From assembly GCA_028673005.1 (NCBI GenBank), contig CM054116.1:64357682-64421681 (forward strand): DNA of 64,000 nucleotides, given 5' to 3'. The translations under genes and the position numbers were made by a program. The notes beneath the pieces are model-generated. The model saw nothing but the letters and a program-made list of their open reading frames with translations, ran no database searches and had not been told where the DNA came from. Shown piece after piece: positions 47,261 to 57,029 of the stretch. Source of the DNA: Tanypteryx hageni (lineage: Eukaryota > Arthropoda > Insecta > Odonata > Petaluridae). Each line of letters opens with the position of its first letter. The first letter of the stretch is position 1.

Positions 47261-50164
47261 GAATCTTGACGCCCATGAAAGTATTTCCTTAGCAGTTACA
47301 TAATAGTTACATAATAACCAAATCAAAGTTTTTATGTCTATTATACCTCTGCCTCCTTCTGTGCGTGGTAGTGTCAATTTGTAAATATTTGAGTATGGGT
47401 GGTGCTTTCTGCACTTTGTCAATTCGGTTCTTATTTTTCGTTGTAAGTTTTCAATGTCTGTGTCTGTCCAAGTTATTATACCGAATGAATATGTTAAAAC
47501 CGGAATGCCAAAATAATTAATAGCTTTTGTCATATTTTTACTATTTAATTCTGTGTGGAGTATCTTTTTAAGTCTATTGGTAAATTCTATTGTCAGATTT
47601 TTCTTAATATCAGTATGGTTTATTTTCTTTGACTGTTCGTATCCTAAATACTTGTACATTTCTAATTCATCCATAGGTTCTATTATTCCCTGATTTTCTG
47701 TTTCGAATCCTAAGGGTTCTATTCCTCCTTTTTTTATGTTTAGCGTTCTACATTTATTCAGTCCAAATTCCATTTTAATGTCTGTCGAAAATTTCTCTAC
47801 TAGTTTTATTAATTCACTAAGTTTTGGATGTGTTGATGCATAAAGTTTTAAATCATCCATGTACAGTAGGTGCGATATTATATGTTTTGACTGATTATTT
47901 TTTATTAAATATCCCGTGTTCGTTCTGTTTAACATATTTGAGAGTGGATTTAAAGCAAGACAAAACCATACTGGGCTTAAGGAATCGCCCTGAAATATAC
48001 CTCTGTTTATTTTTATTTCCTTTGTATAAACATTTGTTTTGTTATCAATAAGATTAACTATTGTGTGCCATTGCCGCATGGCTTTCTCCAGGAAATTAAC
48101 TAAGATCGGGTTTATTCTGTATATTTTTAGTACTTCTATTAACCAAGAGTGGGGGACTGAATCAAAGGCCTTGCGATAATCTATGTAGCAGCATGAGAGA
48201 TTTTTCTTGTGTCTTTGTGCTTGCTTGAGTATTATTGAGTCAATTATCAATTGTTCTTTACAGCCTTTCATGCCTTTGCGACAGCCTTTTTGTTCTTCAG
48301 TGAGAATGTTTTCATTGTCTAAGTGAGAGTTAATTAGATGTGTTATACATGATGTAATAATTTTATAAATGGTTTGTAAGCAGGTTATAGGACGGTAGTT
48401 AGATGGGTCATTATTATTCTTACTTTTTGGGAGAAGATATGTTTTGCCTTCCATTAGAAATCTAGGTACTTGGTCGGGGTCTTCAATGAATTTATTTATT
48501 TGGGTTAATAAATGTGTGTGTGTGCATGTAAATCTTTTGTACCAGTAGTTGTGAATGTTGTCACTGCCAGTGCATTTCCAGTTATGTGTCTTCCGGATGA
48601 TGGTTTGTAATAGATCTAGTGATATGTCGGGGGCCGGCATACTATGAATGTTATGAAATTGTTCTATTTCTGTCTGTATCCAATGTGCTTCAGCGTTGTG
48701 TATTTCAGTATTTGACCATATTTGAGACCAAAAATCTTCTATGACATCTTTCGTTGGCAGTTGAGTGCTTTGTGACTGTTTGTCACCAGTTGATTTTAAC
48801 ACTCTATAAAACCCTCTCTCATTATTTTTAAATTGTGTGTTCTGCTGTTTGTGTCTAGTGCACTTGTTATATCTGTTTAGTCTAACTTTGTATGCCGCAA
48901 GTTTTTGTTTGAGAGTATCTATGAATTCTATCATGTGTTCGTTCGGGTTGTCATGTTTCGTGTGCATTTGATATTTTTTAACTACCATTTTAGCTTTACC
49001 TTCTAATTTTTTGCTAGGGTTACCTTTTGAATATTCTATTAGACGTGCAATTTCAACTCTTATACTTTCTATTTTGTTTAACAGTCTCTTTTTCCAATTT
49101 GGGATGTATGGTACTTGTTTTCTGTCTGATTTATCACAGTCATTTTGTTTAACAATTTTTGAGCCATTGCATTTAGCCGCAGTGAGTGCAGCGCAGTATA
49201 TTAATGTGGGGATTTCTTCAAATGTCTCTATATTTTCTATGTGTTCAGGCATTATTACCTCATTTAATATGAAAATTATTTTAGATAGTTTTACTGAAGT
49301 GTGTTGTTTTGGTATGTAAGCTCTTTTTGTGGGGTCTGTACCTGTGTATTCTATAAGTGCAATGGTGAAAGTTTCTCTTACATTTTCAATCAAGTCAGCA
49401 CCGGCATTTACTTCAATATTATGGTTGTTACTATCAGGGGTAGAAATTTCATTAGTTAATTTATTACTATTTTTAGGTTTGCCACTATTTTGTATTGCAG
49501 TGTTTTCATTAATTAAATTCTTACCATTTGGTGTTGGACTTTCTTTTGTTATAATATTTAAATTGTGTTCTGTTTCATTTGGTAAATTTGTAGGTTTGTC
49601 ATTATTTATAGGCATATTGGTTAATATAACTCCCATATCTGCTTCTAATTCTTGGCCTATTTCGTGTTTTAGTTGGTTCAATGTTTCAGGAGATACTAGA
49701 TTATTTCTTATTATTGCTCTGCGTTGGTCTGATATACGTTGAACTGTTATAGGTATGTTTGGGTATTGATTTGTAAATGCGGTATGGAGTTGATCTCTGT
49801 AGGCTGTCATATTGGATTCTAATTTTGTAATTCTGTAATAGGTGCGCATGATAAAGGTGTTAACTACAGCTGTCCATTTCATGCGTACACGTCTCCGGCC
49901 TGCTTGTGTGGTCTCAGTTAAAAGTGGGTTGCCCCCCTGAGAAACACATTCAGCTTGTGCAATATTACTTGACGGTGTTGGGTTATTGCATCCATTGGAT
50001 TTGGCTGTTGCTTTTTCGGGTGACCCGATCGATGTCTGCCTAGTCGACACACGACCACTACCGGCTCGCATACTGTCACCCCCAGTGGTAGCTCCAGAGG
50101 TGCCCTGGCGATCCCCAGGCAGCGGCTTTTTATCCGAGGCTGAACTCCTTTTTCTACTCTCCAT
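47237..50164 (-). CDS. Dong/R4-like ORF, N-terminal and RT part
   Basis: 975 codons from an ATG at 50164. A Ser/Thr/Gly-rich N-terminus has no clear gag domain. A conserved GRRRVRMKWTAVVNTFIMRT segment follows (about residues 88-107). RT blocks: KCTGSDNIHNYWYKRF, PKSKNNNDPSNYRPITCL, GCRKGMKGCKEQLIID, CCYIDYRKAFDSVPHSW, FQGDSLSPVWFCLALNP and LLYMDDLKLYA (catalytic YMDD). The thumb and linker end in GGRGIIDIKTL. A frameshift near 47260 makes this frame stop, while the next frame continues the protein. It copies the element's own RNA at a nicked chromosomal target. Confidence 0.85.
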   Translation of the reverse strand: MESRKRSSASDKKPLPGDRQGTSGATTGGDSMRAGSGRVSTRQTSIGSPEKATAKSNGCNNPTPSSNIAQAECVSQGGNPLLTETTQAGRRRVRMKWTAVVNTFIMRTYYRITKLESNMTAYRDQLHTAFTNQYPNIPITVQRISDQRRAIIRNNLVSPETLNQLKHEIGQELEADMGVILTNMPINNDKPTNLPNETEHNLNIITKESPTPNGKNLINENTAIQNSGKPKNSNKLTNEISTPDSNNHNIEVNAGADLIENVRETFTIALIEYTGTDPTKRAYIPKQHTSVKLSKIIFILNEVIMPEHIENIETFEEIPTLIYCAALTAAKCNGSKIVKQNDCDKSDRKQVPYIPNWKKRLLNKIESIRVEIARLIEYSKGNPSKKLEGKAKMVVKKYQMHTKHDNPNEHMIEFIDTLKQKLAAYKVRLNRYNKCTRHKQQNTQFKNNERGFYRVLKSTGDKQSQSTQLPTKDVIEDFWSQIWSNTEIHNAEAHWIQTEIEQFHNIHSMPAPDISLDLLQTIIRKTHNWKCTGSDNIHNYWYKRFTCTHTHLLTQINKFIEDPDQVPRFLMEGKTYLLPKSKNNNDPSNYRPITCLQTIYKIITSCITHLINSHLDNENILTEEQKGCRKGMKGCKEQLIIDSIILKQAQRHKKNLSCCYIDYRKAFDSVPHSWLIEVLKIYRINPILVNFLEKAMRQWHTIVNLIDNKTNVYTKEIKINRGIFQGDSLSPVWFCLALNPLSNMLNRTNTGYLIKNNQSKHIISHLLYMDDLKLYASTHPKLSELIKLVEKFSTDIKMEFGLNKCRTLNIKKGGIEPLGFETENQGIIEPMDELEMYKYLGYEQSKKINHTDIKKNLTIEFTNRLKKILHTELNSKNMTKAINYFGIPVLTYSFGIITWTDTDIENLQRKIRTELTKCRKHHPYSNIYKLTLPRTEGGRGIIDIKTLIWLLCNYYVTAKEILSWASRFPSSHKYL

Positions 50165-50569
50165 TTTCTAAAAAATGGGTTGCCTTTTTAACCTACGACC
50201 AGGTATGATGGCAGTAACCCTGCTTACTCGGGCTATGGGCGCCTCCGTTGACTTCTAAAGTTCTTCCGCCGTTGTCCTAGGGGAATCCCCTGCCATGGAA
50301 TTCTCCAGCTTAAGAGGCCTCCCCCTAGTGTGATACTGGGGTATTGCCCTTCCTCAGCCTCTTACCAGGATGGCGCCCACTTTGGGGACATACGCACCTG
50401 GATTTTATTCTGTTTTGGTCCACGGGTGGTATTTTATTTCCCACCTACCCTGCATATCTGCCGGGCATTCCCCTATCCGCCACCTGGGGACGCGCCCGAT
50501 AGGGGACAGAAAACCCCCACGGGGGTTTATTTATTATTATTATTTATTTTATCATTTATTATTATTTAT

Positions 50570-50572
<3 letters not shown>

Positions 50573-50628
<56 letters not shown>
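50573..50628. repeat. (TA)n microsatellite
   Basis: About 28 TA units, preceded by TTATTATTATT at 50528-50572, at the 5' boundary of the Dong-like element. Open frames across it are artefacts. Confidence 0.95.
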
Positions 50629-50629
<1 letters not shown>

Positions 50630-50639
50630 CTATATATTA

Positions 50640-50835
50640 CTATATTACGTTACTCTTTCGCTGAAGAAGGGCTTAGGCCCGATAAGCTTGCGTGTGTTTT
50701 TGTGTTCGTGTGTTTTACGTGTCTCTTCGACGCCCCCAGCAGCTTGCCAGCTTGGTCCTCAACTTGGTGAGTGTCTGCTGGGCTTCCCTCAACACCTTGT
50801 TGCCACCCTCATCACTACCTTTTCTTTTCCTTTAG

Positions 50836-50837
<2 letters not shown>
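50640..50837. other. Unique ~190-bp block between two (TA)n tracts
   Basis: More GC-rich than its flanks. Starts near CTGAAGAAGGGCTTAGGCCC (a GGGCTTAGGCCC palindrome) followed by GT-rich sequence. It may be a 5' fragment of a retroelement (Penelope-like ends often carry CTGAAGAAGG-type motifs) but no coding sequence is left. Confidence 0.4.

Positions 50838-50891
<54 letters not shown>
50838..50891. repeat. (TA)n microsatellite, second tract
   Basis: About 27 TA units followed by ATTATTATTATC, the TAA-type target adjoining the truncated Dong-like copy. Confidence 0.95.
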
Positions 50892-50896
<5 letters not shown>

Positions 50897-50910
50897 ATTA
50901 TCATTATTTA

Positions 50911-51524
50911 CTTTTGTATTTCACAGCTTTTGAGCCGGTTATTTCAATGAGGTACGGGCTTTGCCAAGCACTCTCATTACTCGGAACTTAAAAATTGATG
51001 TACTATTCTGGTTGTATTTAGTATGACAGCTTTCTGTAGGAGGGTATGTTGCAATTTAGGTAAATCTATTATTTTTATACTGTTGTGTAAGTCTGTAGGG
51101 ATAATTCCTGTGGTCGATAAAACTATTGGGACAATGTGTACAGTATTCATGTTCCACATTCGTTTAATTTCTTCTTTTAGTTCTATATATTTGTGGTGCT
51201 TTTCTACTATGGTTTTCTGAAGATTGTGTGTATTTGGGATAGCTATGTCTATTAGATAAGTGGTTTTGGCTACCTTGTCCTGCAAGACTATGTCCGGTCT
51301 ATTGCTGTGTATAGTTTTGCCCGTGATTATTAAGCGGTCATAATATAACTTAAATGCATCAGATTCCAAAACTGGTTTAGGTTTGTATTTATAGTAGGGC
51401 GTGTTGTCTTCTATTAATTTATGTTTTAGAGCCAGTTTTTGATGTATAATATTTGCGACTTGATTGTGACGGTGTAAGTAGTCAGTCTGTGTTAGTCTGA
51501 TGCATGCTCCTGTAATGTGCTGTA
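50911..51524 (-). mobile_element. Dong/R4-like element, 5'-truncated copy
   Basis: This stretch is nearly identical to 46297-46910 of the full copy. It includes the open frame 51369-50977 for the endonuclease C-terminus (RPDIVLQDK, then TTYLIDIAIPN). The match stops abruptly at CTGTA near 51524, where (TTA)n begins. Both ends therefore adjoin TAA-type repeats, as expected of an insertion into a TAA microsatellite with 5' truncation. Confidence 0.9.
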
Positions 51525-51635
51525 TTTATTATTATTATTATTATATTATTATTATTAGTATTATTATTATTTATTATTTTATTATTTATTATTATTATTA
51601 TTATTTATTATTATTTATTATTATTATTATTACGT
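51524..51635. repeat. (TTA)n-rich microsatellite
   Basis: About 110 bases of TTA/TTTA units. It is the right flank of the truncated Dong-like copy and probably the pre-existing target. Confidence 0.9.
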
Positions 51636-52434
51636 ATGTATTATACATGTACTGTTGTTCTATTTTATACTGTAATTTGGGTTATTACCCATACTGATTT
51701 ATTAAAATTAAAATTAAAAAGGAAATATAAATAAATTCATTAATTCACACATACACTCACACTCAATCTGCACAATTCACTTTTAAAACACGATGCACAA
51801 TGCTCTCTGTGATCTTGGCAAATTTTCTAGTCATGACAAAAGAGGTATAATATAAATTACATTACATATTTAAATTACAAAATAAAATATTTGATGTACT
51901 TATGAAGCAATTATTTCACTCATTTTTATAATTTCATGGGGTATTCTCTGCTGGTAAAAAGGCTAGAGACTACTGCTGACACCATACATACAGCCAGGGC
52001 TGTTACTTGGAAATCAGTCCCATTTCATGACATGTAGCTTTGGTCCGGTGGCGACACTGTTATAATGCCATCCCTAGAAAAGTGCTGTCAAAGGCCTCCC
52101 AAATCACCTCACATGACAGCCTTGCAGATAGTGCATGTAGAATGCATCACAACTGAGGTTTCCATGTATATTCCAGACTACAAGAACTATTCTTAAAATA
52201 TGCAGTTCCAAGTTTTACATAAAGCAATTTTACATAGAAGCAATTATTAAGTTTGTTTTTCAGAAAATCCTAGTTGATGCAGCTTTTGATGTAGCAACTT
52301 ATGGCGAAAAGGTTGTGAATCTTTTTAAAAGATAAAATATTTCATTGGTACTTGTATGCTTGCATAAGTCTGCTTATACAGTGTTATTTTTACAAAATGA
52401 AATATTTAAAAATAACTTTTAATTTCCTTATTGC
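51636..52434. other. Spacer
   Basis: No gene or element was recognised. Confidence 0.45.
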
Positions 52435-52530
52435 AATAATATAATATAATATTTTTATTAATCCAAGGATCATACAATATGATATAGGACAAGTCAAAAG
52501 TGTACAAATATATTACAATTAGTATATAAT
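52435..52530 (-). mobile_element. Solo LINE 3' tail, inverted
   Basis: ATTTTTATTAATCCAAGGAT followed by ATATAGGACAAGTC resembles the reverse complement of the LINE 3' end at 46215-46290. As at 45434, an inverted tail sits just upstream of a plus-oriented LINE end. Confidence 0.55.
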
Positions 52531-52706
52531 ATATAAAAATTGGCCCCAGTTATTCTAGTACAGACAGGATAGATCAGAGATGATACATCCATAAACTCAT
52601 ACAGCATATAAAAGAAACAAGTTGCAAATACAATTATATATAAATATAATTACACACTACATACACGTGCATTGACATCTTTGTGTAGTTATTTACAGTT
52701 CATATA

Positions 52707-53540
52707 ATGAGCAATAGATGTACAAGTATGAAATCTCCCCCTTCATCTACCCCTCTGTTAAAAATTAATAATAACATTATTCAACGTCCCCCTACGATCA
52801 AATTTTTGGGCCTTAACCTAAGTGAGGATCTTGACTGGTCTTTTCATGTTAATAAAATTATCAGTAAAATTTCAACAGGCATTTATATGATAAGGAAATT
52901 AACTCCAATTACATCAATTGAAATTTTTTAAATGGTTTACTATGCCATGATTCACTCCCATCTTTCCTATGGAATAATTTTTTGGGAAAACTCAAGTGCT
53001 GCCATTAAAGCCTTCTCCTCACAAAAAAGGTCAATGAAGGCCATTGTTAAAGTATCTGTCAAGTCACCTGGGAGGCCAATTTTCAAATCCCTAAAGATAC
53101 TCACACTTCCATGCATCTATATTCTCCTGTGCTCTATGTTTGTAAAAAATAATCCTTCTTTATTTCCCACTAATGACACTGTACATCAGTATCCAACCCG
53201 TGCTAGGGAAAATATTCATCTGAACAGCTACAGTTTAATTTCTGCAAAGTGTGGACCTCATCATTCTGCCTCCCTTATCTATAACAAATTGCCCAAAGCT
53301 ATTAAGGCAATTCAATCGCCCACTGCCTTCAAAACTAAATTAAAGGTACTGCTAGTAAGTAAAGTGTATTATACTACTATAGATGACTTTTTTTGCGACA
53401 AACTTTTGTAATTTTGTATGTCATTACCTTGTATATACTGTTCTATTTATGTATTGTATGCTTGTTTGTGTGTTTTGTAACGTTCTATTGAAGAGTTCTA
53501 TGTCATGTAATTGACCAACAGAATTAAAAGTAATAATAAT
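52707..53540 (+). mobile_element. LINE 3' portion (CR1/L2-like)
   Basis: Two frames separated by one in-frame TAA at 52929-52931. They encode KFLGLNLSEDLDWSFHV, YAMIHSHLSYGIIFWENSS, SQKRSMKAI, SLKILTLPCIYILL and HHSASLIYNKLPKAIKAI, the C-terminal region after the RT domain. It is related to the copies at 29453 and 57030. The 3' end is AATTAAAAGTAATAATAATA near 53523-53545. 5'-truncated. Confidence 0.8.
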
Positions 53541-53559
53541 AATAAATTATAAAAGAAAT

Positions 53560-55265
53560 TCACTGAATTTGAAGTAACACTTATCCAAAAGCATGATATA
53601 AACTTTCTTCTTGAAAACTTTAGTATTTAAAATTTATTTTATCTCATGGGGCAGTTTATTAAAACATTTGAGACCCATCATATATGGTCCATCATTGTAT
53701 GTTTCCAGCCTACAAGGTGGAGTGTGGATTTTATTGCAATTACATGTACCATGATTGTGTAGTGAGGAGTTGAGCTGAAAAAGATTTTGATATTTTTTTA
53801 CAAATAATAATAAATGCATGATGTATAAATAAGGGAGAGGTAATATCCCTAGTTTTAAAAATAGATGATCTCTTGCTTTGGCTCCTGCTATGAACCTTAT
53901 GGCTCTTTTTTGAGTCAGGAATAATCCGTTCACAAGGGGACATGAGCCCCAAAAAATTATGCCATATGTAATCCTAGATTGGAGTAAGGCAAAGTAAACA
54001 TTTTTAATAGTTGTCATGTTTACCACTTGTTTTAGTTGTTTTAACATATAACACACGGAACTAAGCTTAGCCATAAGATTATCAATGTGGATAATCCAAG
54101 TCAGTTTGTTATCAAGAATTTGACAGATTCAACTCCATGCATCGATTGATCATCATTGAGTCTAAGTAAAAGACTTGCTATTGGTGTTTGCCTGCTGGTA
54201 ATGTATTTGAGCATAACAGATTTATTGACATTTATTAGTGGAGTTATTTCTGCACCAATCGGTTAGACAGTTCCCTGTCTAATTAGCTATATCTAGGACA
54301 GAGTTGTTTAAGTTAGCAGGAATTAGAAAACTGGTATCATCGGCATACATGAGTGGATGAGAATCACCTGGACAGGCATTTGGTAGATCATTGATAAAGA
54401 GGAGGAACTGGAGAGGTCCAAGGACCGAACTCTGTGGTATACCTATATGAATTGGTAGTAGTTTGGATTTGGTATCCACCAATGTTACATATTGGTACCT
54501 GTCAGATAGATATGACCTTACCCACTGCAAGGAAACCCAACATATGCCATAGAACTTCATTTTTTCCAATAACACGGAGTGATTAACAGCATCAAAGGCT
54601 CGACTTAAATCAAAGTAGAGACCAAGTGTGGTATATTTTTCATCCAGAGCTGTAAGAATACGATTAATTACATTATAAATTGCCAGTTCAGTGAATTTTC
54701 CCTTTCTGAAACCGTATTGGACTTGAGATAGTATGGAGTGTTTTTCTATAAATGAGATCAGTCTTGTATAAAAAGGTACTTCAAAACATTTTGCTAGAGA
54801 ACTTTGAATAGATATAGGGTGGTAGTTTCTTAAGTCTAATGTGTTATCTTTTTTGTGGATAGGTATTAATTTAGACACTTTCAAGAGGTGAGAAAATATA
54901 CCTTGTTTCAGGGACTCATTACAGAGGTAGACTAATGGTTCTTTTAGTTGGTTTAAGCATTTGAGGAGGAGCCAACCAGGAATTTCATCATAGCCACAGG
55001 ATTTCTTGCCACTGATTTTCTTGACAATGTTCGCTATTTCTAATTCATATGTAGGACACAAATAAAGAGAATGTGAAGCTATTAGCATAATAAGAAGATG
55101 TATTTTGAGTTGATGAGTGGGGTACTAAGTTCACGAAGAACTCGTTGAAAAGATTAGCAATATCAACTGGGTTGGTTATTATATTTCCATTGCCATCATT
55201 GATTCTATTGATATTAACTTTGTCTTGGATGGAAGTTACTTCCCTTACTAATAGCGTTCTCAGCC
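53560..55265 (-). mobile_element. LINE copy, RT plus C-terminus (CR1/L2-like, second family)
   Basis: Minus strand. 55265-55089 gives VNINRINDGNGNIITNP and IANLFNEFFVN. Frame 55088-54279 holds RT blocks KKSCGYDEIPGWLL, PIHKKDNTLDLRNYHPISI, QYGFRKGKFTELAIY, GLYFDLSRAFDAVNHS, GIPQSSVLGPLQFLLFINDL and YADDTSF. After stops and frame changes, 54074-53634 gives SRITYGIIFWGSCP, LTQKRAIRFIAG and LGILPLPYLYI. Truncated at the 5' end and broken in the middle, so inactive. Confidence 0.85.
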
Positions 55266-57029
55266 ACCCTGCAAGCAGTACATAATAGTTAACGTAAAAT
55301 TTGTATGAATTTTCAGATTAATGTTGGTTCCCTAGATTTTGCTATAATGCCATCATAGTCCATCTTCCTTTTTATTGTGATTTATTTTCCTCTTCCTCTA
55401 GTATGTCTGTATTAAAAAAATGTCCTATAAGTTTACTAACAAGCAAAGCTTATTATTCTTTAAATGATTATGTTTATGACTGTTTGCAATGATTTTAACT
55501 ACCTTTCTCTGACTTCTCTATATCTGTAATGACCCTTAGAGCAAATAAATATTATTATTATTATGCTGTTTTACATTTATTTGTTCTAGGTTTCTTTTTA
55601 GAACCTCAGATGGCCCTACTTCCTTACTCATATCTAGAATTCATTTATATTCAATGATATCAACCTCATTTCGTTTGTCAATGTCCTTTAATCAGGGTTT
55701 CTGTTATTATTACTGCATTTTATCCTATTTGATAAATTCCCTCTTCCCTCATTCTCTAGAAATGGAGAGGCTGTGTTATTTACAATGTTTTCCATAAAAA
55801 CTTAAATTCTTGAATAAATAAAATGTGAGATACCAAATAGCATCCAATTATCAACCTCCAAAACAATGAACATAGGTCCATAGAATAAATAAAAATTAGG
55901 ACAAATCCTATTATGCAATTTTAAAATAGCTTTGAAAACACAAGTCAACTTATTGCAAAAAGTAAGGTAAAGATATGCATAACAATTAAAGACCCAGTGT
56001 GTCCTTCTGAGGTTTTACTCATTTTCTAGGACATAGTAGAAAGAATTGCATGTTAAAAGAAACAAAAAAGTTGGAACTCAGAAATATTAACTAAAGAATA
56101 TTGTTCAATAAAAATTTAAATTAAAGAATATGTTAAGGTTGTTCATTAAAAACCATGGTGTGGCAGGAAATATTTATTTTCTTCCTTTTTATTATCAAAT
56201 ACATAAAAGTATAGGCCAAAGTCGAATTTAAAGATAGTCAGAGAAAGTAATTCTACTCCAGTGTTATTTTTTTACTATTTAAGAGGGTCAAAATTGTTAG
56301 TTACATCACCGAGAGGAAAAAGTTAATTAAAATTTATTGAAGTGTATTATTAAATTTAAAATAAAAGAAGTGCCATAGTAGAGATGTGGGTAGGGAAATT
56401 GTCTACAAATGCTAGGGATGTAGGTTTAAATCCTTCCATCGGATTTTATGAACATGTTCATCTTTGTTACTCATTTTAAAATACCTTGAAGGTCCGTCTG
56501 TGTTTATAAATATGGGTTACATGTGTTCAATATTTTTCTGATTGTAAACTTCATCATATTTTCCATTATTCTCAAGCAATTAAAACGTCACCTAATTATT
56601 AGCAACATTCATAAAATGAAAATGTCACCATAATGTAAAAATAAATATTCCATTCTGAAACAGAAGAATCAGTCTATCTTGGTAGTTCAGTTGTAGAGTA
56701 TCTGCTTGGCAAGTGAAAGACGGGTTCCCAGTCAAGATTGACTTTTTCTCCGGCTTTACATAAAATCTTACATTCAGTATTGCTTCATTAGCAGTTATTT
56801 CAACTTCACCCAAATAGTAGCTATATCAATAATTTCTTCCCTAAGTATGACTGATATCTTAGCAGCCAATTTTGGAGTAGATTGAAAAATACATGTAATA
56901 TATTGATCACTATGCATATGTACAGCACCATGTTTCTTTGCCATGAAAAAATCACTGCACTTAATATATTAAATGCACTCTTTTTATTATTATCAACTCT
57001 ACCAATTTCTTAAGCTTAGTTCAAGTTTA
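55266..57029. other. Spacer with a possible LINE tail and tRNA-like sequence
   Basis: A plus-oriented AAATAAATATTATTATTATTA tail at about 55540-55563 may end another truncated LINE. 56671-56750 is tRNA-like. No gene was recognised. Confidence 0.4.
56671..56750 (+). repeat. tRNA-derived sequence (SINE or tRNA pseudogene)
   Basis: GGTAGTTCAGTTGTAGAGTA resembles an A-box/D-arm. TCTGCTTGGCAAGTGAA can fold as an anticodon arm with GGC in the loop. GACGGGTTCCCAGTC is B-box-like. AGTCTATCTT at the start pairs with AAGATTGACT at the end, with one mismatch. A T5 run (pol III stop) follows at 56743. The T-arm is poor, so it is not a functional tRNA. Confidence 0.45.

Larger units (their letters stand above)
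46297..50522 (-). mobile_element. Dong/R4-like non-LTR retrotransposon, nearly full length
   Basis: About 4.2 kb in minus orientation, flanked on the left by TTATTATTATT (tail of another LINE) and on the right by TTATTATTATTATTT and (TA)n. It encodes RT and, at its C-terminus, a CCHC knuckle and restriction-like endonuclease, the layout of the R4 clade; Dong elements of this clade are known to target TAA repeats. The 3' end (left side) is CTTTTGTATTTCACAGC on the plus strand. The 5' leader (50165-50522) is GC-rich and starts with a CCCCCGTGGGGG palindrome. A truncated sibling is at 50911-51524. Confidence 0.85.

Noticed and set aside
48900..49750. Plus-strand frames of 102-137 codons
   Set aside because: They are antisense to the Dong-like ORF.
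46297..50522. Site-specific R2/R4 insertion in rRNA genes
   Set aside because: No rRNA sequence flanks the element; both sides are TAA/TA repeats or another LINE.
50330..50933. Frames of 146-187 codons across (TA)n
   Set aside because: The frames run through the TA microsatellites as Tyr-Ile repeats and through the Dong-like 5' leader; no coding support.
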